From Asterias amurensis (taxonomy: Eukaryota > Echinodermata > Asteroidea > Forcipulatida > Asteriidae), in the NCBI RefSeq assembly GCF_032118995.1, contig NC_092669.1, positions 2,293,501 to 2,357,500 of the forward strand: a stretch of DNA of 64,000 bases, in the 5' to 3' direction. Below the pieces are notes generated by a model. The model worked only from the letters and a program-made list of their open reading frames with translations. It did not search any database and was not told the origin of the DNA. The first letter of the stretch is position 1; each line of letters starts with the position of its first letter. Of this stretch, positions 52,810 through 63,942 are shown piece after piece. A program made the translations under genes and the position numbers.

Positions 52810-55800
52810 CTAAAAGAAAAGGGGACATAAATTTAGTTGAAGTTTAGTACACTGGTATTAATCAGTATTGGCCTTTGAGAAAGACTGTGCTAGGGTCGAA
52901 ACGACAGGTCATTAAAAGCAGTGGACACTATTGGTAATTACTCAAAATAATTATAAGCACGATACATTTCTTGGTAACGAGTAATGGGGAGAGGTTGGTA
53001 GTATAAAACATTGTGAGAAACGGCTCCCTCTGAAGTGGAGTAGTTTTCGAGAAAGAAGTAATTTTCCACGAATATGATTTCGAGACCTCAAGTTTAGAAC
53101 TTGAGGTCTCGAAATCGCCCATCTAAACGCACACAACTTCGTGTGACAAGGGTGTTTTTTTTTTCATTATTATCTCGCAACTTCGACGACCAATTGAGCT
53201 CAAATGTTCACAGGTTTGTTATTTTATGCATATGTTGAGATACACCAAGTGAGAAGACTGGTCTTTGACAATTACCAATAGTGTCCACTGCCTTTAACTA
53301 TTTTTTTGCATGTTATAACCACAGGTCCTTATTGTTTGCAGTTTGCAACAATTACTAGTATTTACTACTGTTTCTCATAAATTAAAAAAGATAACAATTT
53401 AATACATACATCAATATTGCAGATAGTTAAAAGACAATTTTAAGCAAAAAATGTTGAAAATAAAACTTCAGAAAGTGTGAGGAAATTTTGAAATAGAAAC
53501 GATTGGGGTCTAAAGTAAACTTGAAGCTGTGACGGTGGAAAAGTAGGATGACGACAACATAATTAAAAACCTCAATCTCTTTTTCAAGTAGTTGCGTCTC
53601 TGAGCATAAAAACATATACATATTTGTTTTTAAAGACAGTGGACACTATTGGTACTTGTCAAAGACCAGTCTTCTCACTTGGTGTATCTCATCATGTACA
53701 TAAAATAACAAACCTGTGAAAAAAACACGCTTGTCACACAAAGTTGTGTGCGTTTAGATGGTTGATTTCGAGACCTCAAGTTCTAAATCTTAGGTTTCGA
53801 AATCAAATTCGTGGAAAATTACTTCTTTCTAAAAAACTATGGCACTTCAGAGGGGGCCGTTGTTCACAATGTTTTATACCATCAACCTCTCCCCATTACT
53901 CGTCACCAAGTCAGATTTTATGCTACTAATTATTTTGAGTAATTACCAATAGTGTCCACTGCCTTTAAATCATCTGAACAAGTCTTGAGATTCCAAGCAC
54001 ACAATAAAGACGCATTTACATGGTATTACCACCATAGTTTAAAGCATCAAAGGTAAAACAACCTTCAATGAAGACCTAGAACACGGGCACAGTTTATCCA
54101 CGAGCAACCACTATAAATTTGAATGGACTTCCATAGCCCAAAGGGAAGATTAGCTACCGGTGTTTAAGTGGACGGCGGAGGGGAGGGGAAGTGTTTGACT
54201 TGACAGTCAAAGATCAAGGACACACAAGGGGTGGTCCGGGGTCAAATGCTCGGCTACCTTTGGTGTTATTTATTACTGAGAGGCTGGGTGCTGATTAGTG
54301 ACAGGTATAGGGGAACTTGGGTTCCCTGAGGTTGAATGCTGGGCAAGATTGGGGTAAGAGGGGGACGAGTGTTTCATTTTACAGTCGAAGATCATTCAAG
54401 GACATAAAGGGACTAGAGGATGCCCTGGGGTCAAAGGGGTGATTAGTTTTTAGTGGGCCATCGTGGCTGGGTTTTGATGAATGAGAGGTCGTATAATATA
54501 CTAAAGTGAAGGGGATGAAATGTACCAGGGTGCCCTTGGGTAAGGATTGGAACGGTTGGGGCATTTACAGAGGGGGAAGTGTTTGACTTTGCAGTCGAAG
54601 ATCATTCAAGGACATAAAGGGACTATAGGATGCCCTGGGGTCAAAGGGGTGATTAGTTTTTAGTGGGCCTCGTGGCTGGGTTTTGATGAATGAGAGGCCG
54701 GTACTGAAATTCCATAGATAAAGGTTACACATGGGTGCCCTGGGGTTGGAACGGTTGGGGCATTGACAGAGGGGAAGTGGTCGACTTTGCAGTCGAAGAT
54801 CATTAAAGGACATAAAGGGGCTCAGTTAGGATGCCCTGGGGCCAATTTCATATAGCTGCTTAAGCAAAAAAATTGCTTAAGCGCGAAAATAACTTGCTTG
54901 TTTTACACATGTTACTGGCAAAAATGTCATGCCACATACATTGCTTGTGACTGGTATTTAGCTGTTGTTTACTCAGCATAACAATTGAGTGGAGTCTTAG
55001 CTGGTAATCTGATTTTACTAAGTAAAGATTTTTTTGCTTAAGCACATTTTTTTGCTTAAGCAGCTCTATGAAATTGGGCCCTGGTGACAAATGGACGGTT
55101 AGTTTTTCGTTGGTTTGTTTCGGTCCTAGCTCTATGGTTCTACCTAGTGTTCTACCTCAGTGACAGAGATAAAGGTACTTGGTGCCCTAAAGGTTGAAGG
55201 TTGGGCAGAATTGGGGTGGTCTGATGACATAGCAATACGAAGTATTAAAGTGGGGTTATAAAAGAACACTCAAAGCTGTATACAAAATGGTCTGAAGAAT
55301 GTTTACCTGTCGAAGTGGGCAATAAGGAAGTCAAATACGAGAAGATCACTCCATTGATGAAGTGCAAGGAGCTCTTCGCTGCTAAGCTGTCTTAACTGCG
55401 AGTAATTGCTCCCAACGGGGAATGGTCCGGTGACGAGCATATCTGGGAAGAAGGCACTGCAAATAAACACCAAAAATAATCGCAAATTAAACAGTAAACA
55501 TATCAGTCTTTGAAGAGAAACGATTTAGAGAAAATTGAATGTTGCAAATTGATTTAAAGGCAGTGGACACTATTGGTAATTGTCCAAGACTAGCCTTCAC
55601 AGTTGGTGTATCTCAACATATGTATAAAATAACAAACCTGTGAAAATTTGAGCTCAATCGGTCATCGAACTTGCGAGATAATAATGAAAGGAAAAAACAC
55701 CCTTGTTACACGAAGTTGTGTGCGTTTAGATGGTTGATTTCGAGACCTCAAGTTCTAAACCAGAGGTCTTGAAATCAAATTCGCGGAAAATTACTTCTTT

Positions 55801-58800
55801 CTCGAAAACTATGGCACTTCAGAGGGAGCCGTTACTCACAATGTTTTATACCATCAACCTCTCCCCATTACTTGTCACCAAGAAAGGTTTTATGCCAATA
55901 AATATTTTGAGTAATTACCAATAGTGTCCACTGCCTTTAACACCACTCAAAAATTGGTGGAGAGCACGTAATAAAAGAACCCAGTTACTTATCGTCCAGG
56001 TCATCAATTGACACAGTGTCCTTGAGCAAGATACCATAAATGCCTTGCCCTTCTCATGTGACATTGAGCCATTGGTCTCATGTATGCAGGATTGACAATG
56101 CACGTAAAAGAAACCAGTACACTTTATTGTAGACGAGTAGGCGAGTTATGCACCCTTGTTCACATGTTTACTCAGGTTGAGATTTATTGTTGTTGTAACT
56201 GTTGAGATCGTGGCATTCGATTAGCTCATATCAAGGGCTCACCAAGATGAGCACACCAGGGTCCACCCGGGGAAGCTAATCGAACACAACCGATATCTAG
56301 CAATTTAAAACACACGCAAACCTACCCGCCAAGATCATCAATCCATTTAGTCAGCAACACCATTCTCCCGTCCTCCCATTCTGCAGCACTGAAGTCGGAT
56401 TCCAGACCACTCCAGAGAGTGTCATTTGTCGTTGCTATGGAGAGGTGTAATGGCGGCAAGTTTGTCATACCGAGCATGCGCCCTAGGTGGAAGCTGTACA
56501 GCTCTCCTGCAAAGAAACAAATGTGTACATATATGAGTGGAGTTTAAAGGCAGTGGACACTATTAGTAATTACTCAAAATGCGTAGGTAACGAGCAATGG
56601 AGAGCTGTTGTTATAAAACATAGTTTAAACCATTGTGAGAAACGGCTCCCTCTGAGGTAACGTAGTTTTTGAGAAAGAAGTAATTTCTCACTATAACATT
56701 TAAATTTGATTCCGAGACCTCAGAATTAGAAGTTCTTCTTCATTTTAAGCATACTATGTTGAGATATATAAAGTGAGAAGACTGGTCTTTGATAATTACC
56801 AAAGGTGCCCAGGGGTCGATGGATAGTCCTAAGTTAGGACGAGTAACTGGTCCTAACTCGAGATAAGCCTAGTCCTAACTCTCTGTGAAATCCACCACAG
56901 TGTTTTTAAACAAAATGTATTTTTTTGTTTTCACATAAAAAAATGTTAAAGTTGCTATGAGAAGCGCTTGAAACCATTCTATAATATAATAAGGCATGAT
57001 TAGAAACAACTTTTGATCGTAGAATATAAAGAACCACACACATATGCCTCAAATACTGTGTGGCTTTTTTTTTTTTACTTTACGATGGGGACTAACACGG
57101 TCGGACATTTGGTGGAGTAAACAATTTGACTCCACAAACTGATGAAGTGGTCAAGATGGCGTCACATTGGCGTCAATAGCTTTTTATAGGGGGTGAGGGT
57201 GGGCAGTTTACTCTATGTCAGCAATTAGTTGGTTGTACATAAATTATGTTAGAAACGGACAGACTGACGGGTACCAGTGATGAAGCATTTAAGAATGTGA
57301 TAACTGTTTTGCCGCTAATTTTTACTTTGGGTGTGGCTTTCGTCCCAGTTACACTGGCCAGCCAATGCCTTGCCCGTGAAAAAAAAAAACACGTCAGTTT
57401 TTAGTAACTTCGGCTTCAGCACAAGAAGATTACTGTCGTGAGCATATTGTATTTTTTTTTCAGCCATAATGTAAATATTTTTGATTGGGCAAAATTCTCA
57501 AACGGACGCAAACATTAATTCTCACATCATGTCACATGTTCTCAAGTTGGCCCTGTGATTGGGGAATCACAACGCAGAGAGGGACAGCTTCATCTGGGCT
57601 GATGACATTTACAAATTCCCTAGTTGGATAAATTTTAGGAAGAGAAGAAACAACAATATTCAGAAATAATAATTAAATACCAATTGTCAGAACGAGATAT
57701 AAATATAACACATAATTTGAGAATCTGCTGGTCAAATAATGGTGAAAATTTAAGTTAAGAATCTAGAATTGCAAAGGTCGTGTGTTGGAATCCCACCCGA
57801 GAATTAGGCCTGTGATTTTCTTTCACAGAACTCGGGTAGGTACTGAGTACTAGTATACAGTGCTAACACACATTGTTGTATATGGGTAATATTAAGAGAG
57901 GGGCTGTTTATAATAAAGCACGCCACCAAGAGGTTCCCCAAGAGAAGATATTTCAAGGTAGGCAGATGACATGCAGTAATTACCAAGTATTGAGAAATAT
58001 TTTTACCCTGGCTTGGAAAGGGTCTAATTATTTATGTATTGGCATTTAAAGGGAATGTACTCATTTGGTAATTAGCCTTAAAATGAATGGCGAATGCAAA
58101 CTTTACTTGAAACTTTTGAAAGTATAAAGCATTTTTAAGAACAGTTTCACTTTGAATGAATTCCCTCGAAAGATATTTTTGTGCAAATTATCGTAACTTT
58201 TTTTGAGGATGTTGATAAATAAACTTAACAACAAGGGCTGTATATATGGTCACGTTGGGAACTCCCTTTCAAATCATGCAGGCCTGAGTTTATATACAGT
58301 ATGTTTTATGAAAATAATGGTTTTAAAGGCCTGTTTTTAAAGGAACACGTTGCCTTGGATCGGACGAGTTGGTCTATACGAAGCGTTTGTAACCGTTTGC
58401 TATAAAATGCATATGGTTAAAAAGAGGTTTTAAAAGTAGAATACAATGATCCACACAAATATGCCTCGAAATTGCGTGATTTTCCTTTTGCCTCGTCGAC
58501 AAACACAGTCGGCCATTTATTGGAGTCAAATGTTTGACTCCCATAAATGGCCGATCGTGTTAGTTCGGGAACTGTAAAACGAAAACCACGCAATTTCGAG
58601 GCAAATTTGTGTAGATTATTGTATTCTTCTTTTACAACATCTTTCTTATCATTATGTACATTTTATAACAAACGGTTACAAACGCTTTGTATAGACCAAT
58701 CCGTCCGATTCGCGGCAACGTGTTCCTTTAAGATGTGAGAGCAATACTTCAAATTGTGAGGTTTTAATTATTGGCTAAAATAAACGATTCTAATTCTGCT

Positions 58801-60573
58801 GAAAACCGAAATTACAGAAAAACCGACACTTACCAGTCATACTCGTAATTAAAGGGTGTCGATACCGAGCACACAGCCTCGTATCATCATTCAGTACAAG
58901 AAATCGATTCTTTTCCCTGCCGCATTTATTCGGATTGCCGGGCTCGACGGATTGCACAGTTTGTGAAGATAATCTCTGTTTCCACTGCTCAAGTTCTAGT
59001 TGGCTAAAACCTTTGGTAGAAACAATGAGACGAGAAACTAAGAGTTGCAACAACAAAAATGTCAGGTCTGATCTTTCAGCAACGAAGGCGACAGCCTCCA
59101 AGCTCCCTGGCTCCAATTTCATAGAGCTGCTAAGTGCTAAGCACACAAATTTGCTTAGCATGAAATTTCTTCCTTAATAAAAACAGGATTTCCAACCAAG
59201 ATTTCAAGTGATTTTCAGGATAAGCAAACAACAGCTGAGTGCCAGTAACAAGCAATCATGCATCAAATTAAAATTTGGTTGGTAATCTTGTTTTTATCGA
59301 GGAAGAAATTTCATGCTAAGCAAATGTTTGTGCCTACAGGCTTTATGAAATCGGGCCCTGGTCATTGCTTTGGTGCCTTTGAAATGTCCAGTAGAAATGT
59401 ACAACGTCCTATAAGAATAATAGGGTACCCTAAGCCAAGGAAGAAATGCCTTGGTGCCCTTCCCCGTTCAAAGACGAAGCATGACAAAGGTTAATAATCA
59501 CCAAATTTTGTTTTTGTTTTTGTGTAAATCAATAAAATTCAAAATGGCCTCCACATATGACAAAACTTGTCTCGAGTCCAGTGAGTCATCAGAAGCACGT
59601 GTTGGTTACCACTTATAACTTTAAGGGAGAGTTGGACAATAATAACAGTTACAAAACATTTAGTAAAACATCCCGTTTCATTTCGACCTTTACCTTTTGG
59701 TGACACCTCTTCGAGCTCCTCTGACCAGTATAAATCGTCTTCAAGGATCGGCAAACCTTCTTTATTGAACAACCTATTGTGGTCACTAGCTGATGATACA
59801 CCTCGGTCATCCTGCATTGTGTTTTGGGTATCTCGATGGGTCATTTTACTCAAACGATCTTCCGGAATTAAGTTATAACCATTCTCCGTTTGTCCTTGCT
59901 CTTCTGCAGTGTTTTTGTGTTCGGAAACAACGCTGTTCGTGTCCTTCGTTGCTTTTGATCCAGAGCGAGAGTCCAGCTGGGCACTCGACACGGGGTCAAG
60001 TAGAGGTGACACTGGGTCAAGTAGAGTTGACTTCTTGTTATGATGTTCGACTTTGTGAGGAAGTTGTTCAGATGCATTGCGAGTTGCTGACGGTTTGGTG
60101 TACAAATCACGGTGTCTGCCGCCCTCAACGTGAGGTACCAATGGGGCACATGACCCATCAGATTCTGACGTCAAAACAGTATCAATGGAGGCCCCACCAC
60201 GTACGTCTTTCTTGGCTAGATTTGCCAGCACAACAAATCCCGCCTTTTCCAACTCGTTGACCATATTGTCGTCTGCTTCGGGAATGCCGCCATGGAACTC
60301 AGCCAGGTACCCTGACTCCCTGATTACGTGATTCAGTAGACCCTTGTAAATAGTATGGTTCAGTTTGTCCAGGAGTTCTTTATCAGTGAAGTTCAGAATG
60401 TTTTTGACCTCTGACACGGTCTTGTCGAATTCTCTCCGCAGGCTGACGTCGAGGCTGAACTTGCCTTGCAAATGGACAGAGCCATCGCCGTATGAAGCGG
60501 CAGCATGGCACAGAAACAAAGACAAACACAAACTGCACTTGAAAATCCCGCCAAAAACTATCAGGCTTCTCAT
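52335..60573 (-). CDS. FJX1: Four-jointed box kinase (5 exons)
   Basis: Exons 60573-59694, 59037-58834, 56506-56326, 55456-55307 and 52809-52335 join with GT-AG junctions into one 629-residue frame. Residues 5-28 form a hydrophobic signal anchor (LIVFGGIFKCSLCLSLFLC), fitting a type II Golgi protein. Residues about 30-295 are a low-conservation Ser/Asp-rich stem. Residues about 340-610 are the Four-jointed domain: ITSMTGELYSFHLGRMLGM, WSDLLVFDFLIAHFDR (457-472), LWIVDNESGLLDGY with the Asp-Asn-Glu motif at 509-511, and KICIFRRSTVERV. Family knowledge: Four-jointed phosphorylates Ser/Thr in cadherin repeats of Fat and Dachsous in the Golgi and tunes planar polarity and growth. Longer than the human protein mainly through the stem. 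I take the ATG at 60573; the frame reaches 60597 only through a GTG. A 5' UTR exon probably ends at the acceptor CTTTCTGCAG near 60671. Introns are full of MITEs. Confidence 0.9.
52912..53297 (-). mobile_element. MITE-1, full reverse copy
   Basis: TTAAAAGCAGTGGACACT to TGTCCACTGCCTTTAA. Intron 4 of FJX1. Confidence 0.87.
53630..53968 (+). mobile_element. MITE-1, internal deletion
   Basis: TTAAAGACAGTGGACACT to TGTCCACTGCCTTTAA; the CAATCGGTCATCG block is deleted (CCTGTGAAAAAAACACGC). Intron 4 of FJX1. Confidence 0.85.
54170..55235 (-). repeat. ~200-bp tandem repeat in FJX1 intron 4, about 5 units
   Basis: CAGTCGAAGATCATTCAAGG, ACATAAAGGGACTA, GGATGCCCTGGGGTCAAAGG and GGCTGGGTTTTGATGAATGA recur with starts near 54200, 54380, 54587 and 54784. 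The fourth unit is interrupted by the foldback MITE at 54838-55082 and resumes with CCCTGGTGACAAATGG. Confidence 0.85.
54838..55082. mobile_element. foldback MITE, GGCCCAATTTCA family, inside a satellite unit
   Basis: GGGGCCAATTTCATATAGCT / AGCAGCTCTATGAAATTGGG then CCC; CTTAAGCA words in both arms. Splits a unit of the ~200-bp tandem repeat. Confidence 0.85.
55307..55456 (-). CDS. FJX1: FJX1 exon 4
   Basis: Encodes AFFPDMLVTGPFPVGSNYSQ to LVFDFLIAHFD; donor ACAG|GTAAAC. Confidence 0.9.
55554..55940 (+). mobile_element. MITE-1, full length
   Basis: TTAAAGGCAGTGGACACT to GTGTCCACTGCCTTTAA with TTAA at both ends. Intron 3 of FJX1, opposite to its transcription. Confidence 0.9.
56210..56291 (+). 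mobile_element. fragment of TTCGTTTAGC foldback family
   Basis: CATTCGATTAGCTCATATCA, GGGTCCACCCGGGGAAGCTA and ATCGAAC are the two ends brought together by an internal deletion. Intron 3 of FJX1, 35 bp from exon 3. Confidence 0.6.
56326..56506 (-). CDS. FJX1: FJX1 exon 3
   Basis: Encodes ELYSFHLGRMLGMTNLPPLH to LTKWIDDLG; acceptor TTTCTTTGCAG, donor GCGG|GTAGGT. Confidence 0.9.
56544..56810 (-). mobile_element. MITE-1, shortened reverse copy
   Basis: TTAAAGGCAGTGGACACT to ATTACCAAAGGTGCCCAG; middle shortened. Intron 2 of FJX1. Confidence 0.78.
56812..56903. mobile_element. remnant of TAGTCCTAACTTAGGA foldback MITE
   Basis: GATAGTCCTAAGTTAGGACG, GTAACTGGTCCTAACT and GTGAAATCCACCACAG remain of the palindrome. 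Intron 2 of FJX1. Confidence 0.7.
56960..57160 (+). mobile_element. fragment related to the 58334-58733 foldback
   Basis: AAGAACCACACACATATGCC, AACACGGTCGGACATTTGGT and AATTTGACTCCAC match the left half of that element. Intron 2 of FJX1. Confidence 0.55.
57161..57735. other. FJX1 intron 2 interior
   Basis: No exon, RNA gene or recognised repeat. Short homopolymers at 57378-57390 and 57450. Confidence 0.4.
57750..57890 (+). mobile_element. tRNA-related SINE, 3' part
   Basis: GCAAAGGTCGTGTGTTGGAA, TCCCACCCGAGAATTAGG, GTACTGAGTACTAGTATACA and ACACACATTGTTGTATA, like 30487-30605. Confidence 0.55.
58334..58733. mobile_element. ~400-bp foldback, AAAGGAACACGTTGCC ends, TTAA flanks
   Basis: TTTAAAGGAACACGTTGCC / GGCAACGTGTTCCTTTAA; arms continue (TTGGTCTATACGAAGCGTTT / AAACGCTTTGTATAGACCAA, ATGCCTCGAAATTGCGTG / CACGCAATTTCGAGGCA) to a hinge at TGACTCCCATAAATGG. 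FJX1 intron 2, about 100 bp from exon 2. Confidence 0.9.
58834..59037 (-). CDS. FJX1: FJX1 exon 2
   Basis: Acceptor TTGCAACTCTTAG; encodes SRLIVSTKGFSQLELEQWKQ to RYRHPLITSMT; donor ACTG|GTAAGT. Confidence 0.88.
59109..59359. mobile_element. foldback MITE, GGCCCAATTTCA family
   Basis: CTCCAATTTCATAGAGCTGC / GCCTACAGGCTTTATGAAAT then CGGGCCC; ATTTGCTTAGCATGAAATTT inside. FJX1 intron 1. Confidence 0.78.
59694..60573 (-). CDS. FJX1: FJX1 exon 1 (signal anchor and stem)
   Basis: ATG at 60573; hydrophobic anchor, then a stem with several N-x-S/T sites and two LLDPVS repeats; donor AAAAG|GTAAAG, phase 1. Confidence 0.88.
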
Positions 60574-60850
60574 GTCTTCGCTGGTGTCGCGCGGCACTGG
60601 GGTAAATAGGTTGAGACCATAAGGTGTGGGTAGGTCCTTTCTGCTTAGTGGAAGTTAAGATAGTTGCGACCTGCAGAAAGAGAAAAAGAGACATCATGTC
60701 ATTCACACAAAGAGCAAAATGTTCAGTCCGTCATTTTGATCCAAAAATTGGATGGCATCACTTTGTGTTTGTTTGAATAAATAATAAACCTGCAGGCAAA
60801 CCACTTGCAGGTAAAACGTGTGTTCATCTCGTTTGTGTGAGTGTTGGCTC

Positions 60851-61284
60851 TTAAAGGGTCCATGTGCTTTTTCCTAACACAAAACACAATGTCCACAGAT
60901 TTACATTAAACTTACACAGTTTTGAAGATTATGATAGTAGAAAGCTTCACTTGAAATTTTTACTGCCTGAGGTGCTGTAGTTTTTTTTTTTTAGAAATGA
61001 GTAAAACAAATAATGTTCGTCTTAGTTTTAGCATGTAAAAACGTACTTATACCTGTTGTGCTATGGTTATGGTATAATATCATAACTGGTTCATGTGATT
61101 TTACATGTTAAAGTAATTGTCCTGAGACGGTCATTATTTTGTGACTTGTTTTTACTCATTTCTCAAAAACTACAGAACCTCAGTTAGTAATATTTGAAGG
61201 GAAGCTTTCCACTATCATTATCTTCAAACCCTGTAAGTTTAAGGTAAACCTGTGGACATCTTGAAAAAGTACCTGAATCCTTTA
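60851..61284. mobile_element. ~435-bp foldback, CACAATGTCCACAG family, copy 2
   Basis: Same arms as 49177-49658, with a T10 insertion in GCTGTAGTTTTTTTTTTTTA; ends TCCTTTAA, whose TTAA is the left TTAA of the next MITE-1. Confidence 0.83.
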
Positions 61285-61655
61285 AAGACAGTGGACACTA
61301 TTGGTAATTGTCAAAGACCAGGCTTCTCATCAACATATGCATAAAATAATAAACCTGTGAAAAATTGAGCTCGTTTGGTCGTCGAAGTTGCGAGATAATA
61401 ATGAAAGAAAAGTACCCTTGTCACACGAAGTTGTGTGCTTTCAGATGCTTGATTTCGAGACCTCAAATTCTAAACTTGAGGTCTCAAAATCAATTTTGCG
61501 GAAAATTACTTCTTTCTCGAAAATTACATTACTTCAGAGGGAGCCGTTTCTCACAATGTGTAGTACTATCAACCTCTCCCCGTTACTCGTTACCAATTGA
61601 GGTTTTTTCCTGATAATTATATTGAGTAAATACCAATAGTGTCCACTGCCTTTAA
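61282..61655 (+). mobile_element. MITE-1, full length
   Basis: TTAAAGACAGTGGACACT to GTGTCCACTGCCTTTAA; joined to the foldback on its left through a single TTAA. Confidence 0.87.
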
Positions 61656-62292
61656 TAGAGTCAGTGTTGTCTCGACGTTTCGAACAGTATACTCTGTTTG
61701 TCTTCAGGAGGAAGCTAGACTGGTGGTGGTGGTGGTGATGGAGCTTTACGTGTTGTATACAATGTACTGCAAAACTTGTTGTTTATGACTGACATTCTGC
61801 TTCAGCAGCTGTAGATACAACCAGGCCCCGGTTTCAACAACGACAGTTGAGAAAAATACCTTCCATTGGCCTACATTTCATGCCAATAAAATGTCATTCT
61901 GAGGTTTGTTTATGAACATGTACAGCACTCCGTAACATATAATGAAAACAAGCAACATTTTGTACAGTAACAGTTTTGTGCGTGTGGATTACATCCCAAC
62001 TGAGTTCACACGGTTCTATTTATACAATGTATATAGTGATCAATCCAGGCTTAAATAATTCAACTCAGTTTGTCAAAATAACTTCAAATGAAAGTCCTTG
62101 AGAATGTGATTACGAAATCTGTTAGTATCATGGCATAAAAGCAGACAATGTAGTTCTGCAATTTTGTGGAAATACATGTGAATTTCATTGGGGGGGGGGA
62201 CACGTGTCCATATGACAGGGTGTACCACACCAACAAACATCAAAAGAATGTCCATAGCACTTCGCTTGTAAACAAGAGATACTGACTGGTCT
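61656..62292. other. upstream flank, no gene seen
   Basis: Contains a TGGTGG repeat (61720-61738) and a short G run at 62190. No exon was recognised. Confidence 0.4.
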
Positions 62293-62293
62293 T

Positions 62294-62595
62294 AAATGCA
62301 CTGGACACTACTGTTAATACTCAAAATAATTGTTTGCATAAAAAACTTACTTGGCAATTAAGAGCTGTTGATAAAACATTGTTAGAAACGGCTAACTCTA
62401 AAGTAACGTAGTTTTTTTTAAGACGTAATTTCTCACTCAACATTTCAGCTTATAAGTCTTTTATTAGGCAACGCATTGTACAACAAAAGTCTTTTTTTCT
62501 TCTTCATTATTCTCTTGCAAACTCGATGACCAATTGAGTCCAAATTTTCACTGGTTTGTTGTTTTATACACCAAGTGATTTGAGAATACTGGTCT
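62294..62595 (-). mobile_element. MITE-1, reverse, facing another copy
   Basis: ATGCACTGGACACTACTGTT to TGAGAATACTGGTCT, where it meets the next copy head to head. Confidence 0.72.
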
Positions 62596-62966
62596 TCTCA
62601 CTTAGTGTATCCCAACATATTTTCTGTAAAATAAAAAATCTGAGAAAATATAAATTCAATGGGTCATCGCAGGTGCAAGAAAATAATGGAAGGAAAAAAA
62701 TCCTTGTCGCACAAGTTGTATGCTTTCAGATGACTTAAAGTCGAGCTCAGCTGAGGTCTCGTATTCAATTCAATATTTTAGTAAAGACATCACTTCTTTC
62801 TCAAAACCTACTATACTTCAGGTCTGTTCCTTGCTCTATGTATAGAGGGAGCTAGTTCTCACAATGTTTTATACATGTACTATCAACAGCTCTCAACTGA
62901 TCACTGACAAGTAAGTTGTTATGCTAACAATTATTTTGAGTTTACCAATAGTGTCCAGTGCCTTTA
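62594..62966 (+). mobile_element. MITE-1, left end missing
   Basis: Starts TCTCACTTAGTGTATCCC and ends TAGTGTCCAGTGCCTTTAA; head to head with the copy on its left. Confidence 0.75.
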
Positions 62967-63484
62967 AACATACTTAAGATTTCCCAGTATTCACAGGAAC
63001 ACAGACCACAATGAAGACAATTGAAAGGGAGGGGATGCCAAGCCATATCCTCCTTGATTATACAGTATTATGTAAGCGTCTTAATTCTTATCGAGAGCAA
63101 AAGAACCAATTGAGAAAAAAGTGAGGTATTTTATTCAGCAGTCTAGACTGCTTCATATTACGTCAGGTGTGTTTGTCCATAAACGACATGTGTACAGAGA
63201 CATCTAAACGTTGTCGACAAGGCCAGCCACAGATACCCAAGCCTAAATCCGTATGGACTGTAAAAGGGGTAACCCTGTTTCAGCCCTAATGGGTAGGTGG
63301 AAACGGCCCCTGGAAAAATAGTTAATTGTAGCCCACACTTTTAAGTGGCCTTCAGGCCTTGTGTGTCTGGCGACTTGCATAAAAAAAAAAAAAAAAATGA
63401 TACTTGCATTATACACACGCTCTCCAAACTAAACAAAAAGTTGTATTTATCACTAAACAGGACGGGCCAGTTTTATAGAGCTGC

Positions 63485-63871
63485 TTAAAGGCAGTGTACA
63501 CTATTGGTAATTATCAAAGACTAGCCTTCACAGTTGGTGTATCTCAACATATGCATAAAATAACCAACCTGTGAAAAATTGAGCTCAATCGGTCATCGAA
63601 GTTGCGAGATATTAATGAAAGAAAAAAACACCCTTGCCACACGAAGTTACGTGCGAATAGATGGTTGATTTCGAGACCTCAAGTTCTAAATCTGAGGTCT
63701 TGAAATCAAATTCGTGGACAATTACTTCTTTCTCGAAAACTATGGCACTTCAGAGGGAGCCGTTTCTCACAATGTTTTATACCATCAACCTCTCCCCATT
63801 ACTCGTCACCAAGAGAGGTTTTATTCTAATAATTATTTTGAGTAATTACCAACAGTGTCCACTGCCTTTAA
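63485..63871 (+). mobile_element. MITE-1, full length
   Basis: TTAAAGGCAGTGTACACT to GTGTCCACTGCCTTTAA. Its left TTAA is the TTAA of a GAGCTGCTTAAG end of the GGCCC foldback family (63466-63488). Confidence 0.87.
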
Positions 63872-63942
63872 CGGCTGATGCTGTGCTTACTGCGCAAGTT
63901 TCGAAAAGGCATCATTTCATACTCCACTTAGTCTCATTCTTC

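Noticed and set aside
54170..55235. Protein-coding reading of the tandem array (82- and 61-aa ORFs)
   Set aside because: The ORFs repeat with the satellite unit and lack starts or splice support.
59793..60260. 155-aa plus-strand ORF opposite FJX1 exon 1
   Set aside because: Shadow of the coding exon on the other strand; no domain.
60574..60597. FJX1 start at 60597
   Set aside because: That codon is GTG. The first in-frame ATG is at 60573 and the signal anchor follows it.
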